From Lysinibacillus xylanilyticus (GTDB lineage: Bacteria; Bacillota; Bacilli; Bacillales_A; Planococcaceae), in NCBI RefSeq assembly GCF_001708185.1, contig NZ_MDDN01000009.1, forward strand, positions 62,001 to 126,000: 64,000 bases of DNA. The letters are read 5' to 3'. The translations under genes and the position numbers were made by a program. This document shows positions 25,789 through 34,951 of the stretch, one piece after another. Position 1 is the first letter of the stretch; each line of letters begins with the position of its first letter. A model generated the notes under the pieces. It was not told the origin of the DNA. It worked only from the letters and a program-made list of their open reading frames with translations, and did no database searches.

Positions 25789-27960
25789 TTATTCTTTAAA
25801 CGTTTGGTCTAAAAATTTTACCGTTTCAAACATATTCGTTTTACTTGCACCCTTTACTAAAATGGTGTCATTAGGTTTTATGATTTTCTCTAATAGTACA
25901 TGCAGTTGTTCCTTATTAATAAAGTGATAAACTTTGGAAGGATTCATCCCTTTAGCTATTGCAGCATTTCCCATTTCCTCAGTTCTAAATCCGTAAGTAA
26001 TGAGTAAATCTATCTCTTGCTCTTGAATGTACTCGCCAACTTTACGATATTCCTCTTCCCTTAAATCCCCTAGTTCTCGCATCTGACCTATGATTGCTAC
26101 TTTCCGTTGCTTTGCAATATTCTTAAGAACATCAATTGCAGCCCGTACACCTTGAGGATGAGAATGAACAGTATCGTCTATGACGGTGATTTCATCGCGA
26201 CAATTATAAATCGTTAACCTTCTTGGCGGTTTTTTGAAATTTAGTCCCGCTTTAATATCTGATGGGCTAAATCCTAAATGATCGGCCACTGCAATCGCAT
26301 TGAGCGCATTATAAACATGATGTTCCCCTAAAATCGGGATATACATTTCAGTTTCTTGTCCCTGCAGCTTTATTTTAAAAGTCATACCAATATCTTTATA
26401 TTGAATATCATAGGCTTTATAGTCTGCTGGGCCATGAATGCCAACTGTTAAAACCTTTCCTTTAAACTTCTGTGTTTCTAAAAGCTTAGAATTGTCATCA
26501 TCTTTATTTAATACTAGTAAACCGTCTTGAGTCATTCCATGTATTAACTCTGATTTTGCCTTTGCCACCCCTCTAATATCTCCATCAAAATTACCGACAT
26601 GAGCCAAACCGATATTTGTGATGATACTAATATTCGGTTGAATAATGCTACAATGATTTGTTATGATTCCAGGATAGGCCATTCCGTACTCAAGTACGAC
26701 CGCTTCATGTGAAGCATTGATTTCTTCGGCGTGTTTTTTTGTATGCTCTGTCGTATTCCAATAATCTTTCGACTCAAAGATTTTCCATTTTACCGATAAG
26801 ATAGAGGCAAGAAATGCTTTAGAAGTCGTTTTTCCAGCACTACCGGTAATCGCGATAATTGGTAACTTTTGCTTTTCAGTTAAATGTTTATTTTTCTGTT
26901 GAGTAATTTCACTTTGAAGTTGTTTCTTGTTCTTTGCAAGATACATTGCATATTTAATAGAATGGATCACCACATCTAATTCTAAATAAAAGGCAGGTGG
27001 GCAACCCGGCCGCCAGTTTACCTCATACATCCAAATTTTTTGATTTTCATCTAAGCCAATATCAATGCCAATTTCATCAATTACCTCACCAAATTGCACC
27101 ATTTGAATGTCATCTAAATGATGGGCTAATGACAAAGAAAAATGCTCTAGCATGCGCCGGATATTATAGCTATCTTCTTCAAATTCCTGCTCCAAAAAAG
27201 GTTCTAAATAATTTGTAAAACCACCATTGTTAATATTAGGTATAATCGAGCCATTTGGGGCAATACGCGGATAGATTGTCGTAATAATCCATTTGCCTTC
27301 CCCGTTTTTTTGCACATGCAGACGAAAATCATAAACTTGCCCTGATTTTGTTACTGATTGAATATAGGGCTGCATGATAAAGGTTCCAGTAGAAAGTTGA
27401 TCAGCTAGTAATTTATCTAACTGGGGCTTCGAATAAACACTCTTTTCGCTATCCTTCCTTACCTCAAAATTAGTACTCCCTGCTTTCGAAATAAAATAGA
27501 TCCCTTTTCCCTTTCGACCATCTATTGGTTTAAACACTACTTTTGGATAGGTACCCATAAACTTGTGGAACAAATCAATACTTTTCACAATCTTTGTTGG
27601 GATTAAATACTTGTCAAATTTCTTAGCTTCCCTAAGACGTTCCATAACGTTCCACTTATTTCCGATTGAATGTGTTGTAAATGGTATTTCTTTTTTTAAT
27701 CTATTGATAATTCTCCTTGATACCGACAATTTTTCAGGACTTCCTGCATTGTATATTACATCTGGAAAGGGCATTTTCCTGTCGTGCCATTCGCCATCTT
27801 CATATACTTTCCCATCTATGGAACGTGTATTAAAATTCACGCTTCTTGGTGTAAAATAAAAAAATTGAGCTCCTTCTGCTTTTGCCACAGCTGCATATGC
27901 ATACGATTTAATAACAGTTCTAGGATCTAAACGGTGATGTAACATCCCAATAATTATCAT
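25789..27960 (-). CDS. YheC/D-type ATP-grasp fused to a Mur ligase
   Basis: A 723-residue two-enzyme fusion. Residues about 1-350 are a YheC/YheD ATP-grasp unit (VVFKPIDGRKGKGIYFI, YDFRLHVQKNGEGKW, and the metal site YEVNWRPGCPP near 314-325); B. subtilis YheC/D are spore-coat-associated. Residues about 365-723 hold the central and C-terminal Mur ligase domains: P-loop ITGSAGKTTSK near 371-381, TNIGLAHVGNFDG, GEHHVYNALNAIAV and DDTVHSHPQGVRAA. The UDP-sugar-binding Mur domain is absent and is replaced by the ATP-grasp unit. Cyanophycin synthetase also joins ATP-grasp and Mur modules, so polymer or peptide synthesis is a reasonable guess. Genes alongside suggest a spore-envelope product. Confidence 0.9.
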   Translation of the reverse strand: MIIIGMLHHRLDPRTVIKSYAYAAVAKAEGAQFFYFTPRSVNFNTRSIDGKVYEDGEWHDRKMPFPDVIYNAGSPEKLSVSRRIINRLKKEIPFTTHSIGNKWNVMERLREAKKFDKYLIPTKIVKSIDLFHKFMGTYPKVVFKPIDGRKGKGIYFISKAGSTNFEVRKDSEKSVYSKPQLDKLLADQLSTGTFIMQPYIQSVTKSGQVYDFRLHVQKNGEGKWIITTIYPRIAPNGSIIPNINNGGFTNYLEPFLEQEFEEDSYNIRRMLEHFSLSLAHHLDDIQMVQFGEVIDEIGIDIGLDENQKIWMYEVNWRPGCPPAFYLELDVVIHSIKYAMYLAKNKKQLQSEITQQKNKHLTEKQKLPIIAITGSAGKTTSKAFLASILSVKWKIFESKDYWNTTEHTKKHAEEINASHEAVVLEYGMAYPGIITNHCSIIQPNISIITNIGLAHVGNFDGDIRGVAKAKSELIHGMTQDGLLVLNKDDDNSKLLETQKFKGKVLTVGIHGPADYKAYDIQYKDIGMTFKIKLQGQETEMYIPILGEHHVYNALNAIAVADHLGFSPSDIKAGLNFKKPPRRLTIYNCRDEITVIDDTVHSHPQGVRAAIDVLKNIAKQRKVAIIGQMRELGDLREEEYRKVGEYIQEQEIDLLITYGFRTEEMGNAAIAKGMNPSKVYHFINKEQLHVLLEKIIKPNDTILVKGASKTNMFETVKFLDQTFKE

Positions 27961-28154
27961 GCAGTAATCTCTTCCTTTCCTATAACTCTCTTTCTAATAA
28001 ATTCAATCAATCCAGCGTGCATACAGACAGATTCTCTAATCATTCTGTTATTTTAGTGACTCCTCACCAAAATATGTACTTGACGGCACTCCTGCTTTTT
28101 TATATCAAGAACAGATTTTAGTATTGATTCATTTAAATAGTAAAAACATGATCA

Positions 28155-28586
28155 TCACCATTTGGGCTCAATGATGTATTTCCCTTTTAACATATCAGGC
28201 TTTAATAATTGAATGGCCGAAATACCACTTAATTCAATAGATTTTTTTGTGGATGTTTTCTCTAACCTCACAACCTCTGTAATCAAATTCGTATCGTGCC
28301 CTTCATAATCATAGGCACGTAAAAGCGAAATAGTTCCACGACAATGTTCCCGATCAATATCCTCTATACGAAAAAACTCTGTTTCAAATTTCTTTACTGT
28401 ATCCAATAGTTTTAAACGAGCACCTTTATGTGTTACTAAAAAAAAGGGTATCGTATCACTTCCGATTATATTCACAAGTAGCTGTCCAAAGTATTTAGAA
28501 TGAAAATCATTCATCACATCCTGGAGTGTTTTTATGTCGTAGAGTGCTTCACATAAAAAATGATTTCTTCTGTTTTCATTATTCAT
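28155..28586 (-). CDS. CotY/CotZ-like spore coat protein
   Basis: A 143-residue protein resembling the CotY/CotZ/ExsY coat and exosporium family: HFLCEALYDIKTLQDVMND at the start, SDTIPFFLVTHKG in the middle, FFRIEDIDREHCRGTISLL, and ELSGISAIQLLKPD at the end. Relatives are Cys-rich and crosslink; here few Cys remain, so assembly may differ. ATG 28586 is preferred because GGAGGGG lies upstream. A CATATTATA element (28663-28671) upstream resembles a mother-cell sigma -10. It follows the ATP-grasp/Mur fusion's 5' side and supports a sporulation role for that cluster. Confidence 0.7.
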   Translation of the reverse strand: MNNENRRNHFLCEALYDIKTLQDVMNDFHSKYFGQLLVNIIGSDTIPFFLVTHKGARLKLLDTVKKFETEFFRIEDIDREHCRGTISLLRAYDYEGHDTNLITEVVRLEKTSTKKSIELSGISAIQLLKPDMLKGKYIIEPKW

Positions 28587-28819
28587 TTCCCCAGCCCCTC
28601 CCAAGTCTTGTGAGACATCTATTATCAATGAACCCATTTCAACATGTTTAACACCTTCTTGTTATAATATGTAGAACTTAGGAATATGACGACTTTTTTC
28701 GTGAAAGAAACCGTATGAAGTGAAGACTACTAATGAGTGAGGATGCTCTCCATCCCCCACTGATTTTGTCTTCATCCATCGATCTTTTAGGGGAAGTTCA
28801 TGAAAGAATTCTACAAAAA

Positions 28820-28857
28820 AAGAAAACGTTCATCATTTAAAATTTAGACGTTTTCTT
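28820..28857 (-). terminator. Terminator of the SMR pair
   Basis: AAGAAAACGT (28820-28829) pairs with ACGTTTTCTT (28848-28857), and the minus strand continues with a T-run (28819-28814). Confidence 0.8.
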
Positions 28858-28867
28858 GTTATGAACG

Positions 28868-29203
28868 CTATGTTGTCGCATTATGTCGGTCTCCTTGATT
28901 TAGAAGAAGAACACCACCAATAATGAATGTAATTCCGATGGCTGAGTAAAGATTAAAAATATCTCCCCATATAACGATTCCCACAATGACTGTTAATGCA
29001 GTGCCTATTCCAGACCAAATGGCGTATGCAAGGCTTAATGGTAACGTTTTTAAACATAAAGATAATGAATAAAACGAAATGCCATATCCAAATACGACAG
29101 CAATGGATGGACCAAAAATTGTAAATCCTTCTGAAAGCTTGAGCATCGTTGTGGCAAATACTTCGCTAACAATGGATAACGTTAAAAATAGATAACCTTT
29201 CAT
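28868..29203 (-). CDS. SMR multidrug efflux subunit (second gene)
   Basis: A four-helix small multidrug resistance protein of about 111 residues, with the essential Glu in the first helix (SIVSEVFATTMLKLS) and the signature LAYAIWSGIGTALTVIVG. ATG 29203 has AGGAGG 9 nt upstream. It pairs with the SMR gene 14 bp upstream; such pairs (EbrAB, YkkCD) work as heterodimers exporting cationic compounds or guanidinium. No guanidine riboswitch was recognised upstream. Confidence 0.9.
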   Translation of the reverse strand: MKGYLFLTLSIVSEVFATTMLKLSEGFTIFGPSIAVVFGYGISFYSLSLCLKTLPLSLAYAIWSGIGTALTVIVGIVIWGDIFNLYSAIGITFIIGGVLLLNQGDRHNATT

Positions 29204-29217
29204 TAGCAACTTCCTCC

Positions 29218-29544
29218 TTAATGTCCACCACCAGCAAGGTTAAGAAAAACCACACCGACAATAATGAACAGAATACCAATCAATTTTTTTACATTGAATA
29301 ATTCCTTATAAAACACTACGCCCACTATCGCTGTTAGTGCCGTTCCTACTCCCGCCCAGATCGCGTAGACTGTGCCAATTGCTAAAGATTGTAGGGTTAA
29401 GGATAGGAAATAAAAGGCAGTCCCGTATCCAACTACTACACCAATTGACGGTAGTATTCGTTTAAAGCCATTTGTAAGTTTCAGCATGGAGCTTGCAAAA
29501 ACTTCTGAGATAATTGAAATGAATAAAAAACCAAAAGCACTCAT
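29218..29544 (-). CDS. SMR multidrug efflux subunit (first gene)
   Basis: A 108-residue four-helix SMR protein with the membrane Glu (SIISEVFASSMLKLTNG) and the conserved VYAIWAGVGTALTAIVG. It is the first gene of the pair and probably the EbrA/YkkC-like partner. AAGGAAGG precedes the ATG. Sequence differences between the two subunits fit an antiparallel heterodimer. Confidence 0.9.
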   Translation of the reverse strand: MSAFGFLFISIISEVFASSMLKLTNGFKRILPSIGVVVGYGTAFYFLSLTLQSLAIGTVYAIWAGVGTALTAIVGVVFYKELFNVKKLIGILFIIVGVVFLNLAGGGH

Positions 29545-29563
29545 CTATGTTAGTCCTTCCTTG

Positions 29564-29674
29564 TCATTTGCATGAATCGTTCAAAACACCCTCTACTGCT
29601 TCATCCGGTGCGATATTTAATCGTTTTGCATAATACAATTCAGCAATCGTTAACCGTATAAATGATCTTTTTGC
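29564..29674 (-). other. Short start-less frame, possible gene remnant
   Basis: A 36-codon minus-strand frame (containing RLTIAELYYAKRLNIAPDE) ends just upstream of the SMR pair but has no start codon. It could be the tail of a lost gene. The rest of 29545-29825 shows nothing. Confidence 0.25.
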
Positions 29675-29825
29675 CTAATTTGAATTTTAAATGCCTTGCA
29701 TATCACATTTAACGTTGACACGATTTTTGTATATTGAATATACTTTGTTCATTATACACTTCATTTTAACCGTTCCAATAAAATTCTGTATACTATTACA
29801 AAAGACAGAAAGAGAGGATATATAA

Positions 29826-30536
29826 TTGGATTCTTTAAATACATACAGAGCCATTTTGCAAATGGACCAAAAAGGAATCTCTCCAGCTTCAATTGATTTT
29901 TTAGTTGAACATATTGGGGATGACTTTGAAAAGTTTCGCAGAAAATATAAATTTTTATCTATTTCAAAAGGATTTTTAAGAAGCTACTCCTCACTAAAGG
30001 AAATGGAATTAAAAACCGAAGTATTAAAATTAGCGCAGTCTGGTGAGGAGGCACCTTTAACGAAACTTGAAAATGACTGGTACTTTGCTGATATTATCAA
30101 TAAACTACCGACTTATTTAAATTTTAAGAACTTTTATCTGATTAAAGAGCATAGCAATCATGAATACTTTGTACTCAATCGACTTAATGATGAAATTGTT
30201 TTATTAGACTATAGCCATATTGAAAACAAAGAACGCATCTATGTCAATTCATCAATAGAGACTTTTTGTCATTCGCTAGCGATCTATAAACGGTACGTCA
30301 ATAAAATTACTAAATACTATAACGATTTTCGAGATCAAGAGGAAATGAAGTTTAGTGATGAAATATTAGCAATTCCTCATCAATTAAGGACGAAGTTACG
30401 AAAAATTGATTCTACTATACTTTGTTCAGAAAATAATTCTTTACACTATTGGGAGAAAAAATGTGATGACTGGGTGGAAAAACTTGCTCTACTAGAAACG
30501 TCTCATCGAAAAGGATTAGGGTTGAGAGGGTGGTAA
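29826..30536 (+). CDS. SUKH-4-like immunity-type protein
   Basis: A 236-residue soluble protein. Residues about 85-160 (NFKNFYLIKEHSNHEYFVLN, then VLLDYSHIENKERIYVNSSI and SLAIYKRYVN) match the general pattern of SUKH-4 immunity proteins, where a short description of stored value, position and a FVNSSLExF motif recurs. TTG 29826 has GAGAGG 8 nt upstream. No toxin gene is adjacent. The assignment is by pattern and is tentative. Confidence 0.45.
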   Translation: MDSLNTYRAILQMDQKGISPASIDFLVEHIGDDFEKFRRKYKFLSISKGFLRSYSSLKEMELKTEVLKLAQSGEEAPLTKLENDWYFADIINKLPTYLNFKNFYLIKEHSNHEYFVLNRLNDEIVLLDYSHIENKERIYVNSSIETFCHSLAIYKRYVNKITKYYNDFRDQEEMKFSDEILAIPHQLRTKLRKIDSTILCSENNSLHYWEKKCDDWVEKLALLETSHRKGLGLRGW

Positions 30537-30614
30537 ATATATAGCGGTACTTTAAAGTGTTGAGGTGAGGACAAAATACTCATCTTGTATGAATCCCCAA
30601 CAACGAAAAAATGA

Positions 30615-30642
30615 AGCCCTCTCAAATTAGCTTGAGAGGGCT
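30615..30642 (-). terminator. Terminator of the DUF5068-type lipoprotein gene
   Basis: AGCCCTCTCAA (30615-30625) pairs perfectly with TTGAGAGGGCT (30632-30642); on the minus strand a T-rich tract follows. It can also serve the converging plus-strand gene. Confidence 0.85.
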
Positions 30643-30650
30643 CTTACAAT

Positions 30651-31919
30651 TTATTTTGGTAATGTAAACGTGACTGTATGGCCTTTAGACGTATCCTTTG
30701 CATCTTTATCTCGAATTGGACCTAATTCAAGTTCAAAGGCTTTGTCTTTCCAAATTTTTTCATATTGCTCTTGGTCTAATACGAATACTTGCAATAGCTC
30801 GCCAGCTTCTCCAGCTTTAATAATGTCATTATAACTGTAATTTAATAACATACCTTCGCTCAATAAATATTGTGAGCCATCATTAACCGTTAATTTTGAA
30901 GACATAGAAGATAAGCCAATTTCATTAGCAGCTTTATTGTCTAACTTAAATTTCACTGTTAATAACGTAACACCATTTGTGAAATTGGAGAAACGAGGAG
31001 CTTCCACCTCATTTGGTGTAAATGCTGTAAACTGATACCCTTCTAAAGTAGCATTGACATCACCAATTTTTTTGCTTTCATTGATGTCGCTTTTTTCCTT
31101 CAGCATCTTCTTTTCACCCATATTTTCCATCGTTGCTTTATCTTGATAGAATGATGAGTTACTTGATACTTTTTCCGAACCAGCAGCATTTAAAGCTAGA
31201 TTAAATCTTCCTTCCGAACCGATCGTAGAATCATATTTTTCTTTTTCAGTAAGCGGTAGTGGAATCATTACTGCTACAGTGCCCAGTTCATTAATTTTTG
31301 CTAAATCTGTTGCACCGAATGGATAAGCAACATATCCTGTTACCTCTTCACCCTTTTTTAGCAAATAATCTGTTGAGTAGCTTAGCTTTGTTGGTAATTG
31401 ATCTTCTTCAGGAATTAACTCTTTATAGTTCGTATAATATTTATCTGCACCCGTAAATGTGATATCTAAGCTAGGCATATAATAAACATCTTTATCCATG
31501 TCATTTTTCACTGTATATTTAGCTAAAATAACACCACCATTTGTTTCCTCGTTAAATGGAATATTAAAATCAGTATGGAAATCCTTCAATTCTACTACCG
31601 AATATGCATCCAGTGAAATCGAAACATTCTCCATTTTATGTACTTGGGGTTCATTGTTTTCAAATAGAACTTTCGTTTTCCCTTGAGTTTCCTTCTCCAT
31701 ATAAGAAATTAAAGAAGCAAAGTCAGCTGAACCTTCAGTAGTTTCTTTTTCTTTTTTAGGCTCGTCTTTTTTAACTTTATCTTGTTCTTGTCCTTTTTCT
31801 TCCTGTGTGTTCTTTGAATTTTCATCTTTTTTTGCTTCATCTTCATTGTTTCCACAGCCACCTAGAATAATTGAAGTGGATAAAATTAGCGAAGACATTA
31901 AAAATAAACTCTTTTTCAT
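30651..31919 (-). CDS. Lipoprotein with DUF5068-like domains
   Basis: A 422-residue lipoprotein: signal with lipobox LGGC (Cys about 22), a Lys/Glu/Asp-rich linker to about residue 65, then two similar beta-rich domains (about 85-240 and 275-422), each with a conserved stretch about keeping track of charged residues (NGGVILAKYTVKND; NGVTLLTVKFKLDN). This repeats the layout of DUF5068-type secreted lipoproteins of bacilli. ATG 31919 has GGAGGAAG upstream. Function unknown. Confidence 0.7.
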   Translation of the reverse strand: MKKSLFLMSSLILSTSIILGGCGNNEDEAKKDENSKNTQEEKGQEQDKVKKDEPKKEKETTEGSADFASLISYMEKETQGKTKVLFENNEPQVHKMENVSISLDAYSVVELKDFHTDFNIPFNEETNGGVILAKYTVKNDMDKDVYYMPSLDITFTGADKYYTNYKELIPEEDQLPTKLSYSTDYLLKKGEEVTGYVAYPFGATDLAKINELGTVAVMIPLPLTEKEKYDSTIGSEGRFNLALNAAGSEKVSSNSSFYQDKATMENMGEKKMLKEKSDINESKKIGDVNATLEGYQFTAFTPNEVEAPRFSNFTNGVTLLTVKFKLDNKAANEIGLSSMSSKLTVNDGSQYLLSEGMLLNYSYNDIIKAGEAGELLQVFVLDQEQYEKIWKDKAFELELGPIRDKDAKDTSKGHTVTFTLPK

Positions 31920-32484
31920 TTCTTCCTCCAGATGTATCTTTATCATTTTTTAAGCTCAATTAAAAAACAATTTATACTAATAAAAGCAATTTTTTGAGCT
32001 GATACCCATTTTAATCCACATTTGGTTCCAAAACAACGTACATTGGAAGAAATTATACTATCGAAGCAATGACAATCCAAATATTGTTTTTTTAATAATT
32101 CAATCTTATTTTTCAATTTCCATTAATTTGCATATTCAAGCTTTTTTAAACTATTTTCTTTGAATAATAATTATAAATGTACTAAAAAAAGAGTATATTC
32201 TATAACTTTCAGAAAATAAGGATAATATACCTAAGAACATAGATACATGTGAAATCACGTATTTTCACCTTAACGTAATGGCGGCTGTCCCTTCACTTTG
32301 ATGCAACTCCATCCTAAAACTAACAAAAAAGAGGCAAGGACATAACTGGTTAAAACCTTAAAAAGCGTGAGAAATCAATTTTAGAAACGTTGATTTCTCG
32401 CGCTTTTCTGATGCAAAGGTTTTTAATTTTGCTTAGAATATATAATTATGTCCCAGCCTCTACTTGTTTCATATGATGATCGTG
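31920..32484. other. Gene-free AT-rich stretch
   Basis: AT-rich with no coding region; the right part is the GAGGC...GCCTC repeat element at 32331-32460. Confidence 0.55.
32331..32460. repeat. Second GAGGC-GGACA inverted-repeat element with terminator
   Basis: Arms GAGGCAAGGACATAA (32331-32345) and TTATGTCCCAGCCTC (32446-32460) enclose a hairpin (about 32360-32407; AGAAATCAA / TTGATTTCT) that can end the leftward osmolyte-transporter operon. It matches the element at 8914-9061. Confidence 0.75.
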
Positions 32485-34005
32485 TTACAACAGTCCAGCT
32501 TTCATTAAATATTCACGTGCCACATCTTCTACATTTTTACCTTCTACATTTACTTGATAATTCATTTCACGCATCTCATCATCTGTTATCCGATTTGCCA
32601 GCTTATTTAAAGCTGTTTCGATCTCTGGATATTTATCTACCGTCTCTTTCCTTAGTAAAGGGGCTCCTTGATAAGGTGGAAATAGTTGCTGATCATCTGC
32701 CAAAACCTTCAAATTGTATTGACGTATTTCACTATCTGTTGAATATGCATCTAATAAATCGATATTTCCTGTTTCGATCGCCTGATATCTAAGCTTGGGC
32801 TCCATTGTTGTTATATTAGACAGTGTAATACCATAACGGTTTTGAATGCCCAAATAACCATCTTCTCGATCATTAAATTCCAATGTGAAGCCAGCTTTTA
32901 TCGTTTCTTGAAGAGGCTTAATGTCAGAAATTGATTGCAAATCATACGTTTCAGCCATTTCCTTTGATACAGCCAATGCATACGTATTGTTATATTTCAT
33001 CGGACTTAGCATCACCATGCCAAATTTATTCATCATTCCTTCTTGTGCTTGATGATAAACATCTTCCTGATTATTATTGATGGCTTCCTCTTTTAAAAAC
33101 TCAGAAATTGCCGTTCCAGTAAATTCTGGATAAATATCGATACTGCCAGATTTAAGTGCATTAAATACAAAGGAAGTTTTACCAAGGCCAGGTTTTAATT
33201 GCACCGTTAAGTCCGTTTCATTTTCAATAAGCAATTTATACATATTGATAAGAATCTCAGGCTCAGAGCCAAGCTTACCTGCAATGACAATTTCTTCTTG
33301 CTCTTTGAAGTTTAGTAGCGGCAGGATCATTAGTGATAATGCTACAATGCTAATCATGCTCAATGCTGTCATCGTTTTTCTAAAGGACAGTGATTCTAGC
33401 TTTTTTAGCAAGAAGTCGAACACTAATGCTAAAATCGCCGCAGGAACAGCTCCTAAAATAATTAGTGCTGTATTATTTCGGTCAATACCAAGCAAAATGA
33501 TATCCCCTAATCCTCCTGCTCCAATTAATGCTGCTAAAGTTGCCGTTCCAACGATTAATACCATAGCTGTTCTAATTCCTGCCATGATCACTGGCATAGC
33601 GAGCGGTAATTCTACCTTCACCAACCGCTTGCGCTTGTTCATCCCCATAGCCATTGCTGCCTCTTTTAAAGAAGGATCCACTTCGTTTATTCCCGTAAAT
33701 GTATTACGTAAAATAGGAAGAAGAGCATAAACAACTAAGGCAATAATAGCAGGGACTTTCCCGATGCCAAACAGAGGAATCAATAACCCTAATAGTGCTA
33801 ATGAAGGAATCGTTTGTAAAACCGCACTAATCCCAATAATACTTTCCGCTATTTTCTTTTTATTCGTTAAATAGATTCCTAGAGGTATAGCAATGACTAC
33901 TGCAAAAAATAGCGCTATAAAGGAAATTTGAATATGCTCTAATAAGGAAGCCAATAGCTGGCCTTTTCGTTCGCTAAATACTTCAAAAAAATTAGTCATT
34001 TGCAT
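32485..34005 (-). CDS. Glycine betaine/carnitine/choline ABC transporter, permease fused to binding domain
   Basis: A 506-residue fusion. Residues about 1-215 are an OpuBB/OpuCB-type permease (EAAMAMGMNKRKRLVKVELPLAMPVIMAG is the coupling loop), and about 235-506 are an OpuAC-type binding domain (GSEPEILINMYKLLIE; DIYPEFTGTAISEFL; aromatic residues of the quaternary-amine cage). Such fusions occur in Listeria BilE and Lactococcus BusA. The binding domain faces outside. It overlaps the ATPase gene by 14 bp. Substrate is a compatible solute or carnitine-like compound. Confidence 0.88.
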   Translation of the reverse strand: MQMTNFFEVFSERKGQLLASLLEHIQISFIALFFAVVIAIPLGIYLTNKKKIAESIIGISAVLQTIPSLALLGLLIPLFGIGKVPAIIALVVYALLPILRNTFTGINEVDPSLKEAAMAMGMNKRKRLVKVELPLAMPVIMAGIRTAMVLIVGTATLAALIGAGGLGDIILLGIDRNNTALIILGAVPAAILALVFDFLLKKLESLSFRKTMTALSMISIVALSLMILPLLNFKEQEEIVIAGKLGSEPEILINMYKLLIENETDLTVQLKPGLGKTSFVFNALKSGSIDIYPEFTGTAISEFLKEEAINNNQEDVYHQAQEGMMNKFGMVMLSPMKYNNTYALAVSKEMAETYDLQSISDIKPLQETIKAGFTLEFNDREDGYLGIQNRYGITLSNITTMEPKLRYQAIETGNIDLLDAYSTDSEIRQYNLKVLADDQQLFPPYQGAPLLRKETVDKYPEIETALNKLANRITDDEMREMNYQVNVEGKNVEDVAREYLMKAGLL

Positions 34006-34951
34006 TACCTCTTTCTAAGGAATCCTGCGCTAAATACTGCAGCATCGATGCTCTTGTGACCATGCCAATTAGTTCTCCGTTATCGACGACACCTAAACAT
34101 TCAAATTGAGCTAATTTTTGCAGAATCGTTTGTAAAGAATCGTTAGATGAAATGCTTTCTTTACAATTTCTTTCACTATCTTCATCCGTAATTGGTTTCA
34201 TTACAGCTTCAAGATGGAATGGATTCATTTTATTTACCCCAATAAATTCTCTCACAAAATCATTAACAGGATTTTGTATAATTTCTTGCGGCGTTCCTAC
34301 TTGTACAATTTCCCCATCCCTCATCATACAAATGCGATCACCTAATTTTAAAGCCTCTTGCATATCATGCGACACAAAGACGATTGTTTTTTGTATGGCT
34401 CGTTGAAGCTCAAGAAGGTCATCTTGCAACTTCGTACGACTAATCGGATCTAATGCACTGAATGGCTCATCCATTAAAATAATCTCGGGATCAGCTGCTA
34501 ATGCTCGAACAACGCCCACTCTTTGTTGTTCACCACCAGAGAGTTCTTTTGGCTTACGCTGACTATATTTGTCTGGTTCAAGTCCGACCATCTCCAATAA
34601 TTCATACACTCGCTTTTGGATTTGCTGTTTACTCCATTTCTTTAATTCAGGGACTACTGCGATATTTTCTTCTATGGTCATATGAGGAAAAAGGGCAATC
34701 TGCTGAAGCACATAGCCAATATTCCAGCGTAATTCATGTATGTTATAATCACTTATTCTTTTTTCATTAATTCGAATGGTCCCTTCCGTTAAAGGAATTA
34801 AACGATTAATCATCTTTAATAATGTTGTTTTTCCACAGCCACTCGGTCCAATAAGAACAAAAAATTCTCCCTTCTTGATCTCCAAATTAATAGCCTTTAC
34901 TGCGACTTGGTCATTTACATATTTTTTTGTGACATTTTCAAATGTTATCAT
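33992..34951 (-). CDS. Osmolyte ABC transporter ATPase with CBS domain
   Basis: A 319-residue OpuCA/OpuBA-type ATPase: Walker A GPSGCGKTT near 37, signature LSGGEQQRVGVVRAL near 136, Walker B ILMDEPFSALDP, and a C-terminal CBS region (about 245-310: LQTILQKLAQFECLGVVDNG). In OpuA-like systems CBS domains sense ionic strength. ATG 34951 has GGAG 8 nt upstream; a longer reading to 35041 has none. First gene of the two-gene operon. Confidence 0.9.
   Translation of the reverse strand: MITFENVTKKYVNDQVAVKAINLEIKKGEFFVLIGPSGCGKTTLLKMINRLIPLTEGTIRINEKRISDYNIHELRWNIGYVLQQIALFPHMTIEENIAVVPELKKWSKQQIQKRVYELLEMVGLEPDKYSQRKPKELSGGEQQRVGVVRALAADPEIILMDEPFSALDPISRTKLQDDLLELQRAIQKTIVFVSHDMQEALKLGDRICMMRDGEIVQVGTPQEIIQNPVNDFVREFIGVNKMNPFHLEAVMKPITDEDSERNCKESISSNDSLQTILQKLAQFECLGVVDNGELIGMVTRASMLQYLAQDSLERGNAND

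Noticed and set aside
29545..29825. Possible guanidine (ykkC) riboswitch upstream of the SMR pair
   Set aside because: No recognisable ykkC motif or structured leader; only a start-less short frame was seen.
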